Of a stretch of 64,000 bases of DNA, positions 1-13,500 are shown piece after piece (positions within the stretch are counted from its first letter, which is position 1; each line of letters starts with the position of its first letter). Both the position numbers and the translations under genes were made by a program. The notes beneath the pieces were generated by a model. The model saw only the letters and a program-made list of their open reading frames with translations. It ran no database searches and was not told the DNA's origin. This stretch comes from Ptychodera flava. Taxonomy: Eukaryota; Hemichordata; Enteropneusta; Ptychoderidae. The DNA lies in NCBI RefSeq assembly GCF_041260155.1, contig NC_091933.1, positions 22,184,599 to 22,248,598 of the forward strand, given 5' to 3'.

Positions 1-153
1 AATTTGCATATCCTTTCTTTGTGAAAATATATTCTTTTATATGCTTATCAACATATTAATAGGTTGTTCTAAAAACAGAGGCGTGGGCCACCCTCAAAAT
101 CCAACTGTAGAGAACCCTGCCAGTATTTAAATATGCTGAAGCAGGGTTTTACT

Positions 154-389
154 TCAATCCTTTGAGGGCTAAAGTCAGTTTTTGTCACCTTTAGAAAATA
201 TACTCCGGTCAAATGGGTGGGGGGGGGGGGGGGATTTTGTCAAAATTTTTATAACGAACTGTAGCCAATGAAATGTGATGTCCATTTGGTCCAATATTAT
301 CAAAAAATTACAGTAAAAATTCATAAAAATGGGTAAAAATTTTGCACTAAAATTTTGGCAGGAGAAAATTATAGCAATCAAAGGGTTAA
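154..389. mobile_element. piggyBac-like MITE, family A, copy 1
   Basis: About 236 bp, similar along its length to the copies at 29506 and 51508. The right end reads CAAAGGGTTAA. The left end has decayed to TTCAATCCTTTGAGGGC where the other copies show TTAACCCTTTGAG. TTAA flanks with CCCTTT-type inverted ends are the hallmark of piggyBac-type elements. It is non-coding and is interrupted by a poly-G run near 219-234. Confidence 0.6.
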
Positions 390-2343
390 CAGGGAATGAT
401 ATCAGGAACTGAATAAAACCTTCAAGGGTTATTATTTGCTATGGTGTACCACTACTGTACCGTGTATCATCACAGTGGTTGTGGAGGAGCGGGTGATGAA
501 TGTTTGAACACTGTTAATAATAGCAAAGAAATACATGTAACCAACAATATAGAGCATTCGTGGTTTGCTGATATTAGTGGTGTTAATGTCTGATCAGTCC
601 CAGCTGTCTTTCCATATGTACCTCGCAGGATACAGCTCGCATTGTACTTTCCTGTTTTCTATCCACATGTTGGGGGCGTTGTGGTCAAGTTGATGTTTTG
701 CACTATTCTAATAGCGATGATCGCGATTTCGGGTTTGTTACTAAATATAGCTGCACGCGGGCGACTTTCGGACAAATATGCTGAAATTCGGACAAATTTT
801 GTCGTTGTATCCGCGGCTGTTGTTACATCTTGTAGACTCAGTCATCAATTCATACGAATAAGTGTGACATTCTAACACTCGCAGGTTTTATTTTCGTCGT
901 TTATGCGGAAATGCGGACAAATATTTATTTATGCATATTAATGAGAGAACAGTGACGTCATTTGCGATCAGCGCTATTGACATGACATTGTGCTAAAGAA
1001 ATGGTTCATTGATGATTTAGCCGTGAGCATGTTGAGGGGATCGAATGCAAGTCGGCAAGAATTGAATGTCTGATGTTTATAGCAAAAAGCGGGATTTACA
1101 TATTCCTCGAGCACAATAATATCGTAACTTGCAACTTTCAAGATTTTTTCACTGACCATTTAAAGTAGTTTTTCATCTTTCAACCACAGTCCTCTGGATA
1201 GATAGGACTGTGTTAACTGAGTGAGAGCTGGTAAGAAGCACCAATAAAGGGGGACCACAGCAAACTACCAGAGTTAGAAGACAATTCAAAATAGAACACT
1301 GAGCTATGCGGACTCATGACAAAGTTGGTATTTGAGATATTTTATGGGTAGACACGTATCAACTTCACTAGAGCGACAGAAAACATGTTACAACTCACCT
1401 GAGGTGAATCCTCCGCGGCCTCTTCAAGCGGTAATTTTTCTAACCCTGGCATATCTCCCGATCGAAATGTGCTATTATCGACCGAATTAAACGACCTTCT
1501 ATCCTTGACGCCGAAGATCAGCAAATGAATCTCAACGGGCGATCAATTCCGAATGTTTTGTCGATATTTCTCAAGACTTCTCCACATATATGTGTACCTG
1601 CAATATTTTGCTCATATGCGCGAACACAGATGCGCGTAATATGACATCTCGTCTCGTCCTGAGTAGTCGGTACGTGTGGTTTGGCGAGATCTGACTGGCA
1701 GTTTCCATTCGGCAAGAGGGGAAGAACGTGAGAAGAAATATATATTTTACGAAAACGTAACAATACTAAACCAGAACAATTTAATGTGATCGGTCAGCGT
1801 TGTTTCTTTGCGCTACCAGTACAAGATATGACCAAGACGCATACATAATCCTGTTTTCGAATTTACGTTTATACAGCAATAGAATCGACCGGCCAAAGTT
1901 CAGATTGTGTTGGGGTCAAGGTTTATTCAAGTCAGCTGATCAATTGTTGTTGTAAATAGCATGTGCCACCTCTGTATTTATCCATATCCGGCCTTTGTTC
2001 ACTATGTGGCCGTGTACAAAGTCATATGATCGAAAGTTGTTGACGCAGTATTCTTAAGTACGCAATATTGGAGACAAATAACATTGGCGTTCCTGCTCTT
2101 GAAGCTAGAAAAAAGAATATATTAATCCATTTCGTCGACAGGGACATCAGGTAAGATAGCGGATTTGACACCGCGATACTGTCGGTACCATCATATTTTA
2201 TACATCCATGGTACCATTGGAAGTAGTCACGTTTAATTAATTCGTGTATACTGATTTGTTTCTGACTTAGAGATGTCCAAACAGCATTCGCGCCTTTCCC
2301 GAGACTCAGTATTTGAGTCCGAGAGATTGTAACATCAGTATAA
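390..2343. other. Intergenic, no gene recognised
   Basis: No convincing exon was found. Short ORFs here lack family resemblance and good splice context. A small hairpin at about 1189-1215 has 9-bp arms (CACAGTCCT / AGGACTGTG) around a 10-nt loop. A related half-motif, GGATAGAGGGACTGTG, lies near 43960. Confidence 0.5.
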
Positions 2344-2344
2344 G

Positions 2345-2477
2345 GTAGTAAGCACAGTTGCGAGTGTAGTGATACGTACCGGCCGCCGCGTACTATGCAT
2401 AGAATAAGTGCCACTTATTCTATGCATAGTACGCGGCGGCCGGTACGTATCACTACACTCGCAACTGTGGTAGTAAG
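2345..2477. mobile_element. Perfect foldback MITE with 8-bp flanking repeats (hAT-like)
   Basis: Two perfectly complementary 58-nt arms (2353-2410 and 2412-2469) are separated by one nucleotide. The outer ends read CACAGTTGCGAG. The palindrome is flanked by the direct repeat GTAGTAAG (2345-2352 and 2470-2477). An 8-bp target duplication with CA-starting inverted ends is characteristic of hAT-superfamily insertions. There is no coding capacity. The perfect arm identity suggests a recent insertion, or possibly an assembly fold-back artefact. Confidence 0.65.
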
Positions 2478-4343
2478 TGAATTGCAACGTCCACTTGTAC
2501 AGATACATGAAAGCAATAGTAGCAACACAATCCTCCTGTGGAAATAGATTGTCTGTCTTAAATTAATCAAACAGAAATAAATGAATAAATTAATTAATTA
2601 ATTAATTAATTAATTAATAAATATTAAAGATAAATAAATAAATTAAATATGGATCAAAAAGCAAGCTCTTCCATTCTACTGCTAATAGCTATCATAACTT
2701 AGGGATTGGTATTTATTATTGTGATCTTCTGCTACTGTATCCGTACATTGTAAAATATCTGCTTTGATATTGGTCATTCATTGCAGGTTATTTTCAGTCA
2801 AATGCTAAACCAACAAGGTTCCTCATACCTATGATATGTATTTTCACAAGAATGGAATAGGGCCGTGCACCAATTATCAACATCACTGACATAAGCACTT
2901 TGTCACTCTGGTACACATGTTTACTTTTGGGGGAGGTGCCGTTGACAGGTTCAAGTAATAAGCAACTGCAGATGTTTGGCACTTCAGCAAGAACTATAGC
3001 CATTAGGTCATACAGACAAGCAATAACAATGTTGAAATGTCATTTGGATCTGATTTCATCTCATTTCAGTTTGTTTACTTTTGTCATTTCTTTATCCTTT
3101 CATTACAACTTGTATGATTTACAATTACACAATGTATTTGTTCATTAGTGTATCATGGATTTTGGAGCAGTGGTACATGGTCATCTGCAAAACTGTCGTG
3201 ATGGTACTTGTAAGTCACCATCACCCAGCTTCAAGGTCACATGGTCATTTTGATAAAATTTGTCACATAAAGTATGAACAGAAGCAATACAAAAGAGGAG
3301 ATAGTGACCCATATGGTCGTAAAATTTCATGTCCATCCAATTATTGTTGTTCTTGACCTTAATGACAACTGTTTTTAATGGGTAACCTCAAGCTTTAAGA
3401 AACAGAACTACATGTATACATCAGGTTCAACAAATTTTGAGTTTTCAAACCAGAAAATTCCCTTGTTTCAAAGGATGCATCAGCAGCATCTTCACTTGCC
3501 AAGGTCTCTTGTCCAGGGCAGCTGGATGCTCCATGAAATCAGATACCAGTGGGAGACTGCATGTAGTCAAAGTAACAGACCCGTGTGAGCGGACGATGCA
3601 AAGGATATTGATGTGAAAAGTTTCATGAACAAGAAACACTTATAACATTATGGTTATAATTTTCATCAGAACAAAGCTGTTATGTAATTCTCAGTACTTT
3701 AAATATGATTATACTACCTAAGTGAGTCATAAAAGTCTTAGGCACTCAACCATATTTTCAACATGGATTTTTACAGGTGAAATTCATAAGATTATAGAAG
3801 TCAGACAATGTTCTAGGTTATATCTAAATCAATAGATGATTCGTCTCTAAAAGATACAGAACTTTTGCCAGGAAAACAACAGCAATTGCAATAAAAGTAT
3901 TTATCAGCATACAATCCCAAACTCGTGGTATGTATGGGTGGTAAGAAGTCAACTTTTTACGCACAATGCATTTCAGTTTCATGCAGTTTGACCCCTACAG
4001 ACAAGACAAAAGCTATTTAAGGAAGTGAGAATTCAACGTTGGGTATTGTGAAGTACCACAAAGGGTTTTATTTATAAACGTCAGTACTGGCATATGCAGT
4101 CAAAACTTGTGTTTCTACCATAGTGTGAATAGAACGGCCATATTGAAGTGTCCTTTTATGATGTGGCGCAATATGGCTTACATAGAAGAACAGTTAATAA
4201 ATGATGTACAGCCAGTTTTTAAAATTGAAACCTCAGAGAAAGATTTATATATTGCACTGATACCACATGGGCAAATTATCATTAAGGTTTGAAAACAAGT
4301 TTCTCAGATGCAAATCAGTCACATTTTGCCACTACTCTTCTTA
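2478..4343. other. Intergenic, simple repeat and no gene
   Basis: It contains a (TTAA)n tract at about 2588-2618 followed by AT-rich sequence. Short ORFs around 2.8-3.4 kb on both strands show no recognisable family and look like chance frames. Confidence 0.5.
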
Positions 4344-6925
4344 GGGACGATTCAGAATTTACTTCCAGGGGGGGGGGGTGGAGGATTTTCAGGGGGGGCC
4401 ACCCATTTTTCCCAAGAAAATTTAGGGGGGGGGGCCAGACAAAAATACCACAATCTTTTAGGGGGGGCCAGGGAAAAAAAACATCAATTCAATATTTGCC
4501 CAGAATTTCTGATCTCTACAAAAGAGAACCATAGACGCTACCTGGGTGACAGATAAACTCAACATGTTTAGTTAAACTCCTTTAGCTGCCAAATTCGGTA
4601 ATATTCACATTGGTTTGTTTTATGCATCTACTGCAGTATCTTGTTCTCCTCCCTGAAGCGTTATGAAATGTCCAGTATTTAGCATGTCAATACAAACCAT
4701 ACAGTGAACAGTCAGGGTTGTTTTTGTTGAAAAGAGATCTCAGATCAAGTCCACACTAGAATTCATTTATCAACAATAACAATGGTCATTTATGTTCACA
4801 CTGGTATTTTGCTAAATACAGCATTGGGTGTTCTATGTAGTGATAGAATAACAACAAATGCTGATACACAGAGATGAACATTGAACAAATGCTAAAAATT
4901 ACAGCAAATGTCTTTTTAAGGTTGGGTTTACCTTGTAGCTTGTAAAGCAGTTGAAAGTTGCATGATAAAGAAGTGTTAATTTATGCAAATGTATGCAAAT
5001 CACCGATTTCTTGGCTTCTTTTTCCTCCCAATTTCAAAATTTCCAAAGAATTTAACTCCACTCCGGCTGGGTCAATTTTCTGAAATTTCACATTATGTTT
5101 TTTAAATGCTATATAAAACAACTATCAATTGGTTTTGTTTGGCAATAAAGCTCTTACATTTTTAATAAGAGGCATTTTGAATAAGAGGCATTTATTTTTG
5201 CTGATCATGATTTTAATCAATTATTAGAGTGTCGGTCTTTAAACCCCTACAATTTTAAAATGAGGATGGATAATGCCAAATAAAATTTTTTTTTTTTCTA
5301 CATGAATACTCTCCTTTCAAGTGAAATATTACATTTCAGAAAATACTGTCTAGTTTTTGACTTAAATTAATTTTATCATTAATACAAAAATTGAGGTTTT
5401 TTACCCCAAATATACACCCACTTCATCCTTTGAGTAAACTACTGCTACTGCTACTCTTCTTTTCTGCTCCTTTTTTCTATGTTTCATTCTCATCAATTTT
5501 ACCCTTTCTAAATTTTTTAAATGTTCTACATAACTTTTTACAGTGCTTACATCTACTATAAACTTTTTGAAAATAAATTTATGGCCGTCTCATCTTCAAG
5601 GTGCTTTTCAGCGAATAGTTTTTCAATGTTGAAAATAAAAATATTATGTATTACTGTCAAAAATATATGGTGAAAAATTTACAAAAGGGTTGATTTTCCA
5701 ATAACAATCCTGTATGTGCATCCAGAAGATCATGTGGCACTGCACCAATGCTATGGTGTCGGATTGTTGAAATATTGTGTACACAAGAAATTTGCTGTAG
5801 TCCAAGAAGTGATCTCAGTGTGTATGAGGCTAGGAGAAATGTGGATAGGCTTACACATTGTGTATTGATGCTAATACTTTTGTGTCCCATTCATTCTGAT
5901 ATGTATAATCAAAGATTTCACAGTGATGGAAAAAAAACCCAAATTAACATGTATTGTTTCGTGTCATCTGAAAACATGCGCATCATGACTATTTTAAAAT
6001 TAAAGTTTGTTAAAAAAATTTGAAATATGAATGCTCTGTCAATTTGAAAAATACTGCTGACAAAATGTGAATTTTGACTTACACAGGGTTGTCTGCATTT
6101 TAATATAACATTGGATTGTGAATGGAATGAGCAGAATAACATGTGAATTCATGTTTTGGATAAGGTGTTTTGTCCAAGAAATGTTCTAAAATATTCCTCA
6201 GCATTGTTGCTTTCAGTGGCAGCTACTTGGTTTTATGACAACGAAATTAGAAAAAAAGAGAAAATTAAAAACAAGTTGGCTTTCACCAATTTTAATTCCT
6301 AATGTTTAAAACTTTCACGGTGAGTCTGCAAATATTCAGCATCATCAAATGAAAATGTATGCTGAACGTGTGCATGTACATGTACATCTCACTTTCCAGA
6401 AATATCTGGATATCTGCAAATGATGTACCATTAAACTTCAAGATATAAAGATCACTTTGCCAATTATCTGCTCCTCTGATTTTCTGTTCACCATTTCTAA
6501 CTGACATCTTTGCTTGTCTTTGTGTGCATCATATGTATCAGTGAGACATAACAAAAAAGTATTAATATTTAGTAATTAATTTTTCTTCAGAAATTTACAA
6601 CCAGATATGTTATTGCTACCCTTTCCAAAAGTGTGCCACTTGCAGTCCCTGCAAATCATTCTTTTTATAGTCACATAACCCTGAAATGATTTGTTATATC
6701 ATCGATTAATGTCCACTACAGTTCCTGCAACTTGTTAGACTGGATATGTCTATAATGTATAAGCATGCATGTATATATTAGGGGGGGGGCCATGGAAAAA
6801 AACAGGAAGATGAGGGGGGGGCCATAGATTTTTTCTATAATTTACTAGGGGGGCCATGGAAAAAAATCACCGAGAAAATAGAAAATCCTCCACCCTCCCC
6901 CTGGAAGTAAATTCTGAATCGTCCC
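4344..6925. mobile_element. Non-autonomous DNA transposon with long TIRs and TTA flanks (PIF/Harbinger-like)
   Basis: The left end GGGACGATTCAGAATTTAC at 4344 is matched in inverse at 6925, and complementarity runs inward through a G-rich tract into GGTGGAGGATTTTC. Both ends are flanked by TTA (4341-4343 and 6926-6928), the 3-bp TWA-type target typical of PIF/Harbinger elements. Just inside each end are about three copies of a G-rich motif, AGGGGGGGCCA followed by A-rich sequence. These lie in the same orientation at both ends. About 2.6 kb, with no recognisable transposase; the short ORFs near 4300-4550 only translate the G-rich repeats. Confidence 0.6.
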
Positions 6926-9900
6926 TTATATGTAATATATTCAATATTGACCTAATCTGATTTTGACCTACGGCCAGTGCAATTTTGTCAATGAGTCATT
7001 TTGAAGGTAGTGGAAATTGTTTCAGTTTTCCTGCCACCAATGAAGTAAGAGTTAATAAACTTAAAGGCGAAGTTACAGGACCGTGGGCGCACAATAGGGG
7101 GATTATATATAGGGGGTTACTGATGACACTGCCATTTGCTTACACTGGGCGGGAGTTTTTGATTCTTATAGCATTGCTTTGACCATGATAAATTTGATTA
7201 AAATCATGATCTGCACTTTCGTAACATATGCAAAGAGGGGTCAAATGGTCGTACAGGGAACACATTTTGAAACGTATGTGTTCTCCAACAAAAAACGGAA
7301 CATTTTCAGTTTATTTTCAACACTCAAGTTTAGTCGCTATACATGTATTCACACACATCATATGCAGTGTGCGAAATTAACGTCGGTCCGACGGTCCGAG
7401 ACCGACAGATTTCTCGTCGGGCCGAAAGTTTTTAGCAACATGTCGGTCCTTATGACCGACTGGAATTTGGAATAAATGATGATAATTTCTCCATCAATAC
7501 CTGTAACAGACGCAGATGATTGACTGAATCATGTGATTCAGACTTGAATGTCATGCACCTATCAATGTTTTCCACCATGGGAGTGCGGGGCAACAGGGGA
7601 TATTGATCGCACTTCGTGTCCTGGTAGTGGGGAATTCGATCTCTATGGTACGCCAGACCGGGGGGGGGGGGGGGGGGTTGACAATGTCGCAACAAAGTAA
7701 TTTTTGTCTTGCGACTTTTTACATTTACGAAGAGTCTAATCCCTCCGATCGACGCGCATAGCACGGTGCAGCTGATTACATTCAGATCAGTATGAATTAC
7801 GTCCATGCATGCAGATTCTAGCAATGGAATGCATTGATTTTGGTGCAACAATGTGACACAATATTATAATAATACTCGTCTAGTGAGTGTAAGCCTGGTA
7901 ATGTTAGCATATCTGTGTCATATGATAACAACACCCAGAATCACTTCACTAGTTCCACACTTTACATGTAAGCAGGGAAGTGTTTGGAATTTTAATACAT
8001 GTACACAAATGTACATAATACAGCCCTTCATTTTATCAAACTGACTCCGTTTTCTTTGCTTTGATTTTCCATTAAAGCGTTCAAAACATCAGCGGTTCAT
8101 AGAAGAGTTTAAGACAAAAACCTACTACGAGAACAGTGCTGTTGACTAAAATAAACATATTAGGTTTTGAACATGGAGGTATTGTTTTACCTCCATGGTT
8201 TTGAACTACGCCCAATACAAGGATAAGATGTTACACGACAGCCTAAGTGTGCTACCTGCAGTCGACAGGCAAGTTCACGTTTCGCTGCGTTTGTTTGTGG
8301 ACCACTAGAACATCTTGCTTTTGCTCGTTGGTCTTCAACCAAAGTTCACAAGGCCGACTGTTACCACGATATATCGTGATAACAAGTGTACATTTTATAA
8401 AACAGAGCGGCCTTATCATTAACAGTTTTGTTGAGTTGCACGATCCGTCGTGTATACTCTCAGAGGCCGAGAGTAGGGCTTCAAATTGTTTCGATGTATA
8501 CCGTTTTACGACAGGCAGGAAAAACTCACCGTCATCCTGGACTGTATAGGCCTAAATGTCGCAAAAATTAAGTCTTTTAAGATTTTACGGTATCATTTAC
8601 TGATCGTGTAGCGATGGTTTTCAGCAGTATCGAGTGTCTGTCAAACTTTTCAGAGTCATTTTATAACTTTAGCTTTCAAAGGGCGATGAGACCCAGCAAT
8701 CACTCAGGCAAACAGTTTGATCAGAAAATATGTGCCATTCATGTTGTCTGCAATTTTTATAACTGAGAAAAAGTTGCGATACTTGTCCTTTTAATTAAAA
8801 GTATAACTTCATCTGTTTCTTCATGAATGCAACAGAGGTCATATTTAAGCATATTTATTGAAAAATTTTGAAAGTAATCCATACGTCATATCAAAATACA
8901 TACCAGGTATTTTCTCCCTTCTGTTTTACGTTACAACATAGAGAAACATATATAGAGTGGCAACGGGTATTGTTTAAGGCGTGAAGTGGTTATGTAACCC
9001 ATCCATGTTCGCCTCGCCTCAGGTTGCTCTCGCCTCTCTTTTCCAAAGAGTGCCGACCATGAATTTGGTAATTTTTGGATTTTCGCCAATTGTTAAGCGA
9101 AAGTATGTTCGGCAAAGTTTATGTTGTTGTTGTCGTGTGGTGCTGAGCAGCATTGACGTGCTGGCGAAAACGGGAGTGTTTTGAGCTTCAGGAAATAAGT
9201 TTTAACCGTTTTAAAAATTCCTCTCATATTTTTTTGAATATATAATGAGTGTGTTTGAACCAAATTTGAAAGTCTTTTATCGATACTGTCTGGTTTTACT
9301 CAATGGTTTACGGTCAATCATACCCTCTTTTGCACGTGCGCCAAGGAAGGACATGTTTATGAAACTGCTGGCGTGTTATGTTTGATTGGCGTGAAGCAGT
9401 GTTTCTGGCCTGAGAGCTCACAAAGTAACTATGGTTGCTACGCGACTGACAGTACGATGCCATCGTCGTATTTTTTTGCATAATCTCGTGTAATTATCAA
9501 CCACAAACAAGCTTCCAAAAAGTTTAACACCTTTGAGCTCATTTTAATATGAAAAGCCATAGTCTACCGAGACGACCATGGAACAAAAGGCATGCAAGTG
9601 TTTGCGACTCTGTCTATGTTAATTACTCTGTCGTTACAATAAAAAAGTCGTAGTGATCAATGTTTGCATAAAATTAATTCATACACTCCCCTTACTCATG
9701 ACTGTTTTCAGGGTACTAAGTTATTCACTCACTCTTCTACCACCTGCGTTGGCTTATTTCAGAAGTGATTTTCAGCGCGCCAACCATTTTCAAATCACAA
9801 TATCACATGGCGTGGTGTAGTGTAAAATTGTACTCAGCAATGCAGAGAACAACAATCCCCATAGAAAGTCATGACAGACAAACTTTTTCTCGCTTTCATC

Positions 9901-10586
9901 ATCCACATGTAGCCAGTTCATGAACCTGTATTCCCCGGCCCTGTTAGTCCCATAGTCCCCCCCCCCCCCCCCCCCCCCCCCCGGTGGAAAACATTGATAA
10001 ATGTGTGCGCATGACAGCTCCTGTCAGATTCCAGATCATGTAGATGAATATTTCATGATCATTTACTTACACTATTCTGCAATCTATGTGAACAATAGTC
10101 TTTTATAGTGAATAGGCCTACTTGCTGACTCTATTGATAAAAGGACATGAAAAATTAAATATTACAACATTCAAAAGCATAGTATTGGTGGAGAAGTTGA
10201 CTTTAATGGTCGTTAACAACTGCCTTAATTGAGGACCAGCAGTTTTCTGTAAGGACCTAAAGCTTTGGCTTGGTGTAGGTCCTTATGACCTGAAGCTCTT
10301 TTCTCTTAATTTCGCACCACTGATCATATGCAAGATTAAATTGACAATGAACGCCTGAAACATGGCAAAATTATGGATTCTGGAACAAAACGCGGCAATG
10401 TCCGATCTGTAGCGCTGTTTTACATTTGCATAGATTTACGGGGAATTCCTGTTTATTTGCTACCACCAATGCACACACCGTTTATGCTGTACAACTGTAT
10501 ATGATATATCATTTGCAGGATTTGCAAAGACCCACAGGTGTTTGTAAAGGTCAACATTGGCATTAAGACCAAAGTCACTGCAAAGA
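6926..10586. other. Intergenic upstream of RENBP
   Basis: No exon was recognised. It holds a poly-G run (about 7661-7678), a long poly-C run (about 9959-9982), a GTCGGTCC-rich palindromic stretch near 7382-7450, the mini-hairpin at 8163-8206, and a 9-bp-arm hairpin near 10241-10280 (AAGGACCTA / TAGGTCCTT). The RENBP promoter presumably lies in the last few hundred bases, but no core element was identified. Confidence 0.45.
8163..8206. repeat. 24-bp mini-hairpin flanked by 10-bp direct repeats
   Basis: A 24-bp stem-loop (8173-8196; arms ATGGAGGTA / TACCTCCAT, loop TTGTTT) sits exactly between two copies of GGTTTTGAAC (8163-8172 and 8197-8206). The arrangement looks like a tiny insertion with target-site duplication. 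See also the CTCGAG hairpins. Confidence 0.6.
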
Positions 10587-13500
10587 ATGGCAACAGATAA
10601 GGTGACGTCAAGGCTTCCAGAATTTCTGGAGAAGATCGAGAGGGAATTGGACAGGGCCATGGAATTCTGGTTGACGCATTCTCATGATGAAGAAAATGGG
10701 TAAGGCACTGTGCAAAGTTTTATACAATACAGATTTAAAAATTGCCCATAGCAAGGACTAATGATTTAAAACAAAAACATTACCGTTATGTTTGAATATG
10801 AAAATTAGTCTGTATAAAAAAGAAAAAAATAGTATGCAATGATTGAATAACTGAAGGACCAATTTGTCTATACCAGATTCCTGCTTTAAGCAGCATTCAT
10901 ACATGAAATCATGTAGATTTTTGTTACATGTATGCAACGTGTATAAGAAACAGATGGTGGTATCAGTGGAGAAGGGAAACAGCTGTACTGGCAAACCTTT
11001 TCAGTATCAGCTATACTGATATCATTTTTGAGTAAATCTACTTGTATTCTCTGAACTATAAGATGAATCAAGGTGATCAGTAAAGGAATTTTAATACGCA
11101 TAATTTTGATATTTTATTCAAGATTATTTTCTTGAAATATGTGTAACTGGTTGATTAATTAGGCTATACGGTAGAATCACTTGATTCTACCGCAATGAAA
11201 ATCTTACATAATAGTCAGCCATATTATTATTAATATTTTATTTCACATACTATAGGCCACTGGCCCATAAGTATACATATCACAAAATATAATTACATCT
11301 CTGAAGACGCTGTAAATAGAATTCATTTCAGTTACACAGAACTTGTTACATTTGGAATTGCACTAGAACATTTCTTTGAGGTGTAAAATATAACTTTTGA
11401 TAGACTACGTATAATAGACACATTTTCAGATTGCAATCATTTTACAAATTTAACTGTTGAAGGTGGAGTATAGAAATGTCTTTATAAATACTTAGCTCTC
11501 AAATCTGTATAAAATGAACATATCAAGCAAAAGTGAAATTCATCTTCAACCTGGTTTATATCACAATAAAGACAGATTCTATCAGCCATATGGCCTACAT
11601 CAGGTCAAATCTGTATTCATATCATATTCTGATACAGTCTATAGATGTCACCATCAATTCTGTGCAAACTTTTAACGTCATTTTGAAATGAAAATAAATA
11701 TTTTTCCCCTGTAGGGGTTACTTTACATGTCTTGGTCGGGATGGCAAAGTCTATGATGATCTCAAGTATGGCTGGCTTCAAGGGAGACAGGTAAGCTTTC
11801 AATGTTTTATGTTTGTTAGCTACATATAGGACTTCTCTTATACCTTGGTTTTGGCTGATCACAATTACATGTACTAAAGCATTACCAAGGGTATACATAT
11901 TTGCTCCTCAGAAAGTCTTCCAATTTCTAATCTTTTATCTGAAAAGTCCCAGAGAAAATGTCTAGCCCGAAATATGACTCGAGAATTCCACACATCTATG
12001 GCTAAAAATTCTTTGAAATTGCCGTAAATCACCCAAAAATACTCCTGAAATATGGCAACACCTCCTGGAAAGTTCTTTGATTTCAAATCAGTGTAAGAGA
12101 CCCTGGTACTTTACATAAAAGTCAACCTGGCAAAGATAGACCTGTTTGATTGAATTTATTTTGGCCTGATGTTTTCTCTCAAAGACTTGCACTAATTGGA
12201 AATGCAAAACCTGTAACTGCTACTTTATGCCAAATTCAATGTCTTTCAGGTATGGATGTACAGCAAACTCTACAATGAAGTGGAAAGATTCCACAGGGCA
12301 GATATTCTCGAAGCAGCCGTGAAAGGTTAGTGCATGGAAATTTCATGAAAATTCAGAATTGTACGGAATATGTCAAGTGTGTCACGCCAAACAGGACGAC
12401 TTCGTACAACAATGTGCTGAAGTAAATGTTGATATTTAAACTCACACAGTGCAAGACACTGAGTGAAAAAGTTGTATTAGCTTGAGGTCAATTAAATATT
12501 AATTTTAGTGAAATTAAATTTTTACTAATTGCATGTTTTAATTAATACAAACCAAGATTTAAATTTATGCAAATTATGTTAATGAGCGTTGCTTAGTACT
12601 AAAATTTTATGCAAATCATTCATTTCAATGAATATTCATTTATCTTGCATCTTGCAAATGTATGTAAACAGAATCATCATTCCTTGACAATTCCATCAGG
12701 ACTTACATCTAACTGAGTAGATTAATTTGTCAGGAAGGTATATGAACTATCTGGAAGTAAAAAGATGCTTTCACAGATAAATTTTGGCCGCTTTTATTAC
12801 ATAGTAAACAAGAGGCTCATTGAGGCACTCAAATGAGAAGATAATAACAAAAATTTGTCTTAACTAGGTGCTGAATTTCTCATGAAAAACTTGAGGGACC
12901 CAGAGACAATGAAATGCTACTTTCTAGTGACCAAAGAAGGCAAGCCAATCAAAATCCAGCGAACGATATTTGCTGAGTGTTTCTACATGCTGGCCATGTC
13001 AGAGGTTGCCAGGGCAACAAAAGACTTGAAATATAAGGTGAGGGATTGTGATTGTGATAATCATGCAAAATCATTCACGTCATAAAACGTGATGTGCTGT
13101 GTGTTGTTTGCTGAGTGAAGGGTGAGAAAAAAAAAATTATGGAAAATTTACCAACATTTGACATTCCAAAAACCTGCTATGCCTGTGTTATCAATATGAG
13201 GAAAAATTAAGTTTGATTTTCACAAGAGCAAGGTAGTGAAAACGTACTCCACAAACTTAACCCTTTCACCACCATGTTTTGTCCCAAATCCATTGTTTTC
13301 TATGGCAAAGTTGGACCTGTATACAGGGAACTGGGGGTGAAAGGGTTAAAAAATGAGTCCACGCAAGTAACATGCCTAATTACCTTATCTGTGTCCTCCA
13401 ATGCTGAGATTGTTTTACTTTTTTCCCCTTCAGGAGGAAGCTGTTAAGATGTTACGGAAAATCCAGTACTGGGTGCAGACTGATGATACGGAACTTGGCC

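Noticed and set aside
4289-4556. Gly/Arg-rich frames
   Set aside because: Products of the G-rich subterminal repeats of the 4344-6925 element.
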